Shown: positions 1 through 5,074 of the stretch, piece by piece | Layout of the letters: each line of letters begins with the position of its first letter | Position numbering within the stretch: position 1 is the first letter of the stretch | Assembly (NCBI GenBank): GCA_030610025.1 | Contig: JAUWSP010000201.1 | Coordinates: 1 to 5,836 of the forward strand | DNA: 5,836 bases | Direction of reading: 5' to 3' | DNA from: Acidobacteriota bacterium | Lineage (GTDB): Bacteria > Acidobacteriota > Thermoanaerobaculia > Multivoradales > JAHEKO01 | Program-made: the position numbers and the translations under genes | The notes under the pieces: model-generated | Told to the model about the DNA's origin: nothing | The model's database searches: none | Seen by the model: the letters and a program-made list of their open reading frames with translations, nothing else

Positions 1-812
1 ACAATCCACCCGTAGTGGAATGGGCGCTGAAAGAAGGCTTGGCAGTGACCCAACCTCGCGACGTGCGTGATGGCGCATTCCTGAGGGAGATGGCCGCTTG
101 GTCACCCTCGGTGGCGGTCGTGGTGGCCTTCGGCCAGATCTTCCCCAAAGCCCTGCTGGAGATTCCGATCCGGGGCTGCATCAATCTGCACGCATCGATG
201 TTGCCGCTGTACCGTGGCGCCGCTCCGATCCAGGCCGCCATCATCGACGGCGAGGCCAGTACCGGTGTTACCACGATGCAGATGGAGGAAGGCCTGGACA
301 GCGGCCCCATTCTGCTTCAGGAGGAATTGGCGATCGGACCGAGAGAGACAGCCGGGGAGCTATCCGGACGCCTGGCCGATATCGGTGCCGAATTGATGCT
401 CCGGACCCTCGAAGGTCTGGAGTCGGATGACATCGAGATGAGGCTTCAGGCACACGCAGAAGCCACCATGGCTCCGCGCCTGCGCAAGGCCGATGGCGTG
501 CTGGACTGGAGTCAGAGCGCCCCGCGGCTGTTCAATCGAATCCGGGGCGTCACGCCCTGGCCGGGAGCCTCTACGCAATTGCGGAATCGGCCGCTGAAGA
601 TCCTTTGGGGCAGTGCCGTCGAGGGCGCGTCTGGGTCAACAGGTAGCGAGCCCGGCACCTATCTCGGCCTGATCGATGCTCGGATGGCCGTCAGCTGCGG
701 GAATGGCACCGTCCTCGGCGTGGAGCGCGTCCAGCGCCCTGGCAGGAAGCCCCTGGAAGCCTCCCAGTTCGTCAACGGTGAGCCGATCGAGGTGGGAGAG
801 CGCTTCGGGTGA
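1..812 (+). CDS. fmt: Methionyl-tRNA formyltransferase, 5'-truncated by the window edge
   Basis: Transfers a formyl group from 10-formyltetrahydrofolate to Met-tRNA(fMet) in the cytoplasm, producing the initiator tRNA. The frame is open from base 3 to the TGA at 810-812. A GTG lies at 15, but conserved sequence continues upstream of it (an NPPVVEWALKEG stretch matching the SPVKVLAEEKG region of E. coli Fmt). The true start is therefore outside the window, with about 50 residues missing. The formyltransferase catalytic triad is present: Asn (183-185) and His (189-191) in CINLHAS, followed by the LYRGAAPIQ segment, and Asp (297-299) in EEGLDSGPIL. The C-terminal OB-like domain follows (PWPGAST at about 556-576, PLKILW, then a GRKPLEASQF segment near the end). 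The 3' end overlaps rsmB by 4 bases, the common fmt-rsmB arrangement. The identification is secure. Confidence 0.96.
   Translation, partial: NPPVVEWALKEGLAVTQPRDVRDGAFLREMAAWSPSVAVVVAFGQIFPKALLEIPIRGCINLHASMLPLYRGAAPIQAAIIDGEASTGVTTMQMEEGLDSGPILLQEELAIGPRETAGELSGRLADIGAELMLRTLEGLESDDIEMRLQAHAEATMAPRLRKADGVLDWSQSAPRLFNRIRGVTPWPGASTQLRNRPLKILWGSAVEGASGSTGSEPGTYLGLIDARMAVSCGNGTVLGVERVQRPGRKPLEASQFVNGEPIEVGERFG
794..798 (+). promoter_or_regulatory. Ribosome binding site of rsmB, inside fmt
   Basis: GGGAG lies within the last codons of fmt, 10 bases before the GTG at 809. It supports that GTG as the rsmB start and suggests translation is coupled to fmt through the GTGA overlap. Confidence 0.5.
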
Positions 813-2152
813 GCGCACCTCGCAGGAACGTCCGCGCGTTAGCTTGTACGGTCCTCGAGAACACCCTGTCCTCGCTGGCGCCAGTCGATCCGGTCCTGAG
901 TCGCTTCGACCGTGGCCTCGAAGAGCGCGATCGTCGGCTGCTCCACCAGTTGGTGTTCGGGGTGTTGCGCTGGCTGCGGAGACTCGATGTCATCATCGCC
1001 GAGGCTTCGTCACGTCGCATGGAGGCGATCGATCGGGCGCTTCACTGCCCTTTGAGGATCGGTGTCTACCAGCTCGTCTTCCTCGATCGAATCCCGGACC
1101 ATGCTGCGGTCAGCGAGTCCGTAGACCTGGCGCGGCAGCGGACTCATCGCCGTGGAGCAGGATTTGTGAATGCCGTTCTCCGCCGGGTGGCAGCCGCTCC
1201 GTCGCTCGAAGGCTGGCCGGTGAGGACCGAGGATCCGATTCAGCGAATCGGTATCGAGACGAGCCACCCGGACTTTCTCATCGGAGAGTGGATCCGACAG
1301 TACGGAGTGGGCCAGGCCGAGCTGCTGGCAATGGCCAACAATCGAGCCAAGCCGCTTCATCTACTGAGCTTCGCTGATCGAGGTGGACGTCAGGCTCTGG
1401 CGGCGGAGTTGGCTGATGGAGGTGTGGCCACCGAGGCCTCCTCGCTCTCTGCCCTGGGACTGGTCGTAAGAGGTGGTGATCCGCTCGAAACGGAAGCCTT
1501 CCGAAGAGGTGACTTCTACATCCAGGATGAAGCGAGCCAGGTGGCTGCTCTTGTGCCTCCACCCCTCGATGGGGAGACCGTCTTCGACGCTGCTGCCTCG
1601 CCTGGTGGCAAGAGCCTCTCTCTCCTGGCAACGGGCAGGGACATCAGCGTGGTGTGCGCCGATGTGGGGTTGTCTCGGCTCGAGCCGCTGAGGAGCAACC
1701 TGCGTCGGCTGGATCGCGAGATCCCGGTCGTCGTCATGGACGCCCGACAACGTGCGATCGATGCGTCGTTCCGGCGGGTGATCGTCGATCTGCCCTGCTC
1801 GGGCACGGGTACCCTCCGCAAGCATCCGGAGTTGAAGTGGAGGGTGAGCCGAAGGGAGCTGGAGCGACTCTCTGCAGCCGGCCTGGCCTTGCTGGAGGGT
1901 GCAGCACAGCTCGTCGAGCCTGGCGGGATTCTCTCTGCAATCACCTGTTCCTTGGAGGACACCGAGAACGAGTTGGTGGCAGACCGATTCCTGGAGAGGC
2001 ACCGCGACTTCAGCCGCCTGGGTCTCGAGGCCCTGCTCGAGCCGCCGCTCGATGAGCTCGTGCAGGGTCCAGGACTATGGAGGATCTTGACCGGCGGCGA
2101 CCATGACGGGTTCACCGTTCAGGTCTTCTGTCGCTTGCGAGGCTCTGCCTGA
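809..2152 (+). CDS. rsmB: 16S rRNA (cytosine(967)-C(5))-methyltransferase RsmB
   Basis: SAM-dependent enzyme that makes m5C967 in 16S rRNA. It has 447 residues, against 429 in E. coli RsmB (Sun/Fmu). Residues about 5-135 form a NusB-like RNA-binding domain (RALACTVLENTL, HQLVFGVLRWLRRLD, GVYQLVFLDRIP, GFVNAVLRRV). The methyltransferase domain follows: YIQDEASQ, then SAM motif I DAAASPGGK (residues 260-268), motif IV DLPCSGTG with Cys330, and motif VI TCSLEDTENE with Cys380. These two cysteines match the C325/C375 pair of the E. coli enzyme and have the same 50-residue spacing. Motif I departs from the usual DxCAAPGGK by lacking its cysteine. The GTG start overlaps the fmt stop (GTGA) and has a GGGAG ribosome binding site at 794-798, 10 bases upstream. 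Its last 34 bases overlap the convergent glycosyltransferase gene. Confidence 0.95.
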   Translation: MSAPRRNVRALACTVLENTLSSLAPVDPVLSRFDRGLEERDRRLLHQLVFGVLRWLRRLDVIIAEASSRRMEAIDRALHCPLRIGVYQLVFLDRIPDHAAVSESVDLARQRTHRRGAGFVNAVLRRVAAAPSLEGWPVRTEDPIQRIGIETSHPDFLIGEWIRQYGVGQAELLAMANNRAKPLHLLSFADRGGRQALAAELADGGVATEASSLSALGLVVRGGDPLETEAFRRGDFYIQDEASQVAALVPPPLDGETVFDAAASPGGKSLSLLATGRDISVVCADVGLSRLEPLRSNLRRLDREIPVVVMDARQRAIDASFRRVIVDLPCSGTGTLRKHPELKWRVSRRELERLSAAGLALLEGAAQLVEPGGILSAITCSLEDTENELVADRFLERHRDFSRLGLEALLEPPLDELVQGPGLWRILTGGDHDGFTVQVFCRLRGSA

Positions 2153-2841
2153 TCGGTCGATGCCTGTCGAGGCCGATACAGCCGCGCGAGTCGCTGAGGA
2201 GAAACGCCGGCAAAATAGAGGGCCCAGATCAACCAGTTGAGGGCTACGGTACGGCCGATACCCTCCTCCAGATATCGCCGAGCCGAAGTCGTGGCCTCGA
2301 GTGGCAGGACCACGACCTCGCCCCGTCGTTTCATCCGCCGGATGAGGTCGAGATCCTCCAGGGCGGGCCAATCTCGAAAGCCCCCCAGTTCGTTGAAGAT
2401 CGCGCGGCTCACGAATTGAGCCTGATCGCCCAATGGACATTGGGTGAGGCGGGTTCGCAGTCGTACCAGTCTGCTGCCCAGGGCCATGGCCCTGTGGTCG
2501 GTATCGAAGCGGACCTGGAAGCCACCGCCGACCTTGCCGCTATCGATCGCCTCTCGAATCGCCGGCAGCGCTCCGTCGGGCAGCCTGGTATCGGCGTGTA
2601 GGAACACCAGGGCATCGCTCCTGGTAGCGGCGGCCCCCCGATTCAGCTGAGGTCCCCGACCTGGAGCCCCGGAGATCGTCCGCGCACCCAACTCCTTGGC
2701 CAATCGAAGGGTGTTGTCTCGACTTCCACCGTCGCTGACCACGACTTCATCGGCCGCCGAGAGGACCTCGGGCAGGCTCCGCCGCAGGGACGACTCTTCG
2801 TTGAGAGTGGGAATGATGGCTGCGACGGTAATGGTCGCCAA
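2119..2841 (-). CDS. Family-2 glycosyltransferase, TIGR04283 type
   Basis: A 240-residue GT-A fold glycosyltransferase of family 2. It most resembles the TIGR04283 group, called transferase 2, rSAM/selenodomain-associated. In order: the nucleotide-sugar binding start VAAIIPTLNEE (residues 6-16), SDGGSRDNT (36-44), a GRGPQLNRGAA segment (61-71), the metal-binding-type HADT (82-85), GDQAQF (138-143), GGFRDWPALEDLDL (153-166) and TTSARRY (184-190). The C-terminal LNWLIWALYFAGVSPQRLARLY (201-222) is typical of this group and may contact the membrane. The donor and acceptor are unknown, and none of the usual rSAM/selenodomain partners lie beside it here. The start is a TTG: an in-frame TAG lies five codons upstream and no other standard start precedes the conserved core. 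No strong ribosome binding site is visible. It is convergent with rsmB and divergent from moaC, so it is probably its own transcription unit. Confidence 0.88.
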   Translation of the reverse strand: MATITVAAIIPTLNEESSLRRSLPEVLSAADEVVVSDGGSRDNTLRLAKELGARTISGAPGRGPQLNRGAAATRSDALVFLHADTRLPDGALPAIREAIDSGKVGGGFQVRFDTDHRAMALGSRLVRLRTRLTQCPLGDQAQFVSRAIFNELGGFRDWPALEDLDLIRRMKRRGEVVVLPLEATTSARRYLEEGIGRTVALNWLIWALYFAGVSPQRLARLYRPRQASTDQAEPRKRQKT

Positions 2842-2874
2842 GATGCCAGAATGCTAGCATAGGCCCTCGCCCAC
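2842..2874. promoter_or_regulatory. Divergent 33-base spacer with a 10-base palindrome
   Basis: This is the whole gap between the TTG start of the glycosyltransferase and the ATG of moaC. It contains the perfect palindrome ATGCTAGCAT at 2851-2860. The palindrome overlaps possible weak -10 elements on both strands: TAGCAT at 2855-2860 on plus, and TATGCT at 2861-2856 on minus. No convincing -35 box is seen for either, and neither gene has a clear Shine-Dalgarno sequence. It could be an operator or overlapping divergent promoters. The call rests on the palindrome and the gene layout only. Confidence 0.3.
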
Positions 2875-3351
2875 ATGAGCCCTTCGAACCCCTTCAGCCA
2901 CCTGGATGACCGCGGTCAGGCCCGCATGGTCGACGTGTCGGAAAAGCCGGTCACTCGAAGGGTCGCCGAGGCCTCGTGTCATGTCCGGATGTCTCCTGAA
3001 ACCGTCTCTCGGCTGGGCGAGATGCCCAAAGGAGACGCCTACACCGTCGCCCGGCTGGCCGGCATCCAGGGGGCCAAGCGAACCGGTGAGCTCATACCCC
3101 TGGCCCACCCATTGGGGCTCGATCAGGTTGAGGTGGAGATCGTGCCTGATGCCGAGGGTGTGCGGATCCAAGTCCGAGTCATTGTCACCGCCCGCACCGG
3201 AGCCGAGCTGGAAGCCATGGTCTCCTGCTCGACGGCGGCACTGGCGCTCTATGACATGGTGAAAGCGGTCGAGCGGGATGCCGTCATCAGCGACCTCCGT
3301 CTGGACGCCAAGAGCGGGGGCCGTAGTGGGGAGTTCAGGCGACAAGAATGA
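2875..3351 (+). CDS. moaC: Cyclic pyranopterin monophosphate synthase MoaC
   Basis: Acts in the first stage of molybdenum cofactor synthesis, together with MoaA. It converts 3',8-cyclo-7,8-dihydro-GTP into cyclic pyranopterin monophosphate. The length of 158 residues matches the family (E. coli 161). The N-terminal signature is residues 9-22 (HLDDRGQARMVDVS). Lys52 in MPKGDAYTVARLAGIQGAKRT, His78 in LIPLAHPLGL, and Asp127 and Lys130 in LYDMVKAVER correspond to the conserved active-site positions K51, H77, D128 and K131 of the E. coli enzyme. The C-terminal KSGGRSGEF (146-154) is typical. The usual LCHP is LAHP here (Ala77). The ATG at 2875 is chosen because the signature begins soon after it and the next in-frame ATG (codon 18) would cut the signature. 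No clear ribosome binding site is seen. The stop overlaps the next start (ATGA). No other molybdopterin pathway gene is certain in the window. Confidence 0.95.
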   Translation: MSPSNPFSHLDDRGQARMVDVSEKPVTRRVAEASCHVRMSPETVSRLGEMPKGDAYTVARLAGIQGAKRTGELIPLAHPLGLDQVEVEIVPDAEGVRIQVRVIVTARTGAELEAMVSCSTAALALYDMVKAVERDAVISDLRLDAKSGGRSGEFRRQE

Positions 3352-4535
3352 TTCTCACCGGTCTGGATCGGCTTCTGGCCGAAGACAGGGCCCTGGCCGG
3401 TAGACGGTATGGCCTCCTGGTTCACGGTGCGTCCATGAGCGCCGGCCTGGTCCCCACACACCTTGCATTGACGGCCACTGGAGCCGAGCCTCCTGTTTTG
3501 CTGCTCGGACCGGAGCACGGCCTCTACGGTATCGAGCAGGACATGGTGTCATCGGCCGACCAGGTCGATCCATGGACCGGACTGCCGATCGTGTCTCTCT
3601 ATGGCGAATCCGAGTCGTCCCTGCGAGCCGACCCGAGCCATTTCCGCGATCTCGACCTGTTGGTCATCGATCTCCAGGATGTGGGTGCCCGCTACTACAC
3701 CTATGCGGCCACGGCGGTCTGGGCGGCGGAAGTCGCACTGCGCGGAGGCTGTGAGGTGTGGGTGCTCGATCGACCGAATCCCATCGGTGGTTTGGCGGTG
3801 GAGGGCAACCTGAGGCGGGAGGGCTTCGAGTCCTTCGTCGGGGCCTTCGAGACTCCTGTTCGTCACGGCCTGACCCTGGGCGAGTTGATGCGCCTCGAGG
3901 CGGCACGCCGAAACTGGCCGGAGGGCCTCCGTGTCTGGGCCATGCACGGGTGGCATCGATCGATGCTCTGGGACGAGACAGATCGTCTCTGGATGGCCCC
4001 CTCACCCAACATCCCCACCCCACAGACCGCCCTCGTCTACCCGGGGCTCTGTCTCCTGGAAGGTACCGAGCTCTCGGAGGGGCGAGGGACGACGCGCCCC
4101 TTCGAGTTGGTCGGCGCGCCTGGAGTCGACGCGATGCGCCTGGCCAACGAGCTCAATTGCCGTGGACTCTCAGGTGTGCGATTCGTCCCGACCTTCTTCC
4201 GACCCGTGTTCCACAAGCACGAGGGCGAGGTCTGCGGTGGGGTAGAGATCAAGGTGACGGATCCGTGGTCGTTTGAACCCTATCGCTGTGGAGTCGAGGT
4301 CCTCTTCGGTTTTCGACGACACGCACCGAAGGCCTTCGCCTGGCGCGAGAAGGCATACGAGTTCGTCAGCGATCGGCCGGCGATCGATCTGCTCGCAGGT
4401 TCCAGCGAGCTGCGGGAGATCCTCGATTCAGGAGAGGATCCCGTCGCCTGGTGCGATTCGTGGGCCGACCAGGAAGACCGGTTCCGACGCGAATGTGAGC
4501 CCTGGCTGCTGTATTCTCGAAGGGCAGAATCATGA
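3348..4535 (+). CDS. DUF1343/NamZ-family protein (putative exo-beta-N-acetylmuramidase), probably cytoplasmic
   Basis: A 395-residue member of the DUF1343 family (PF07075). Its characterised members, NamZ (B. subtilis YbbC and Tannerella homologues, CAZy GH171), remove N-acetylmuramic acid from non-reducing ends of peptidoglycan fragments. Conserved blocks seen: GLDRLL at the extreme N terminus, GPEHGLYG (residues 54-61, Glu56 a candidate active-site acid), TGLPIVSLYGESE, IDLQDVGARYYTY (107-119), VLDRPNPIGG, SFVGAFETPVRHGLTLGEL, MHGWHR, PSPNIPTP (218-225), YPGLCLLEGT and SEGRGTTRPFE (243-253). The domain starts at residue 2-5 and no signal peptide or lipobox is visible, unlike the exported NamZ proteins. 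I infer a cytoplasmic location, which would suit action on imported muropeptides. The ATG overlaps the moaC stop, and the 3' end overlaps the next gene, both as ATGA. The family assignment is strong; the enzymatic role is inferred. Confidence 0.9.
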   Translation: MILTGLDRLLAEDRALAGRRYGLLVHGASMSAGLVPTHLALTATGAEPPVLLLGPEHGLYGIEQDMVSSADQVDPWTGLPIVSLYGESESSLRADPSHFRDLDLLVIDLQDVGARYYTYAATAVWAAEVALRGGCEVWVLDRPNPIGGLAVEGNLRREGFESFVGAFETPVRHGLTLGELMRLEAARRNWPEGLRVWAMHGWHRSMLWDETDRLWMAPSPNIPTPQTALVYPGLCLLEGTELSEGRGTTRPFELVGAPGVDAMRLANELNCRGLSGVRFVPTFFRPVFHKHEGEVCGGVEIKVTDPWSFEPYRCGVEVLFGFRRHAPKAFAWREKAYEFVSDRPAIDLLAGSSELREILDSGEDPVAWCDSWADQEDRFRRECEPWLLYSRRAES

Positions 4536-4942
4536 AGCGGATCCATCTTCTGTCGGTCGAAGCCCGAGCCGATGCGTTCCTCGAGTTGATCGAGGCGCTC
4601 GGTGCCGAGGGCAGGCGAGTCGGGTGGCTCGACCTCGGTGGCGCCCAGGCGCCAGCCACGCTGGCGGCTGCCTCCGGAGCGGGTGTGCTCCGGGCCGTTG
4701 GCGTCGATGACGGCGTGACGGTCGCCGTCAAACCTCGCAAGGGTGCCGTCGTCATGAAGGACCTTTTGCGGGAGTACTTCGTGGGTTGTTCGGTGGTGCT
4801 TGTCCGGGGCGCCGAAGGTCTACCTCGTCTCTTGGTAGCCGAGGTGGGCTGGCTGTTGGAAGTCCCAGGAGCGACTGCGAGAGCCCTGGACACGGCAAGC
4901 CTGGTGGCGGCACTCAGGAAGCCAAGACCCTTCGGGCCCTGA
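4532..4942 (+). CDS. Small conserved-looking protein, possible MobB-like domain lacking the P-loop
   Basis: A 136-residue protein I do not recognise with certainty. It starts at an ATG overlapping the previous stop (ATGA), with AAGGG at 4520-4524 as the ribosome binding site. Its order of elements resembles MobB, the GTP-binding accessory protein of molybdopterin guanine dinucleotide synthesis. It has a beta strand then helix (RIHLLSVEARADAFLELIEAL, residues 3-23), a second strand after a Gly-Arg turn (GRRVGWLDL, 27-35), an ASGAGVLRAVGVDDGVTVAV segment (47-66), a helix MKDLLREYF (75-83), and SVVLVRGAEGLPRLLVAEV (87-105). The last recalls MobB's DLVLVEGFK...PKIEV. However, residues 8-15, where MobB has its GxxxxGKT P-loop, contain no Gly-Lys pair, and VEG has become VRG. 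If related, it cannot bind nucleotide in the usual way. Co-transcription with moaC fits a molybdopterin link. No signal peptide or membrane segment is seen. Confidence 0.75.
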   Translation: MKRIHLLSVEARADAFLELIEALGAEGRRVGWLDLGGAQAPATLAAASGAGVLRAVGVDDGVTVAVKPRKGAVVMKDLLREYFVGCSVVLVRGAEGLPRLLVAEVGWLLEVPGATARALDTASLVAALRKPRPFGP

Positions 4943-4960
4943 GCCCAGTCGGGCTTGTTC
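4942..4960 (+). terminator. Weak candidate hairpin after the moaC gene group
   Basis: AGCCC (4942-4946) pairs with GGGCT (4951-4955) around a 4-base AGTC loop, with two possible G-U pairs extending the base. Only a short TTGTTC follows, not a real U-tract. The hairpin begins on the last base of the stop codon. It may help end or attenuate the upstream transcript, but the short stem and poor tail make it a weak call. Confidence 0.25.
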
Positions 4961-4992
4961 GCCAGGTCCCCAGGAGCGAGCTGTCTTTACGG

Positions 4993-5022
4993 TTGACCCC
5001 TGAACAGAGGCGGTGCCACAAT
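4993..5022 (+). promoter_or_regulatory. Candidate sigma70-type promoter of the aminotransferase gene
   Basis: TTGACC at 4993-4998 matches five of six bases of the -35 consensus. CACAAT at 5017-5022 matches four of six of the -10 consensus, with an 18-base spacer. The start of transcription would fall near 5029, leaving about 45 bases of leader before the ATG at 5075. It lies in the only sizeable non-coding gap of the window. Confidence 0.45.
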
Positions 5023-5060
5023 GCCGCCGCTCGGTATCGAGACGACGAGGACCAACCCTG

Positions 5061-5065
5061 AGGAG
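5061..5065 (+). promoter_or_regulatory. Ribosome binding site of the aminotransferase gene
   Basis: AGGAG sits 9 bases before the ATG at 5075. It is the best Shine-Dalgarno match in the window and fixes this start, which is also where the family's N-terminal block begins. Confidence 0.7.
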
Positions 5066-5074
5066 AGCCCGACC

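Noticed and set aside
1..20. GTG at 15 as the start of fmt
   Set aside because: Sequence homologous to Fmt continues upstream of it and the entire N-terminal nucleotide-binding start is missing, so the gene is cut by the window edge and not truncated in the genome.
676..1377. Long open frame on the plus strand (233 codons) across the fmt-rsmB junction
   Set aside because: It is out of frame with two well-identified genes, is rich in Arg, Ser, Pro and Gly as expected of a high-GC shadow frame, and has no recognisable motif.
1361..2115. Two long minus-strand open frames (213 and 199 codons) opposite rsmB
   Set aside because: They lie entirely antisense to the conserved RsmB methyltransferase domain and their translations show only low-complexity Arg/Ser/Gln-rich sequence.
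3417..3440. Absence of the TNxTG motif near the DUF1343 N terminus (HGAS instead)
   Set aside because: A subgroup of DUF1343 proteins, as I recall, has HPAS-like sequence here, so this is probably normal subgroup variation and not a lost function.
4786..5061. Open frame on plus overlapping the end of the small MobB-like gene and the gap
   Set aside because: It has no ribosome binding site or recognisable motif, begins inside another gene and is shadow-like in composition.
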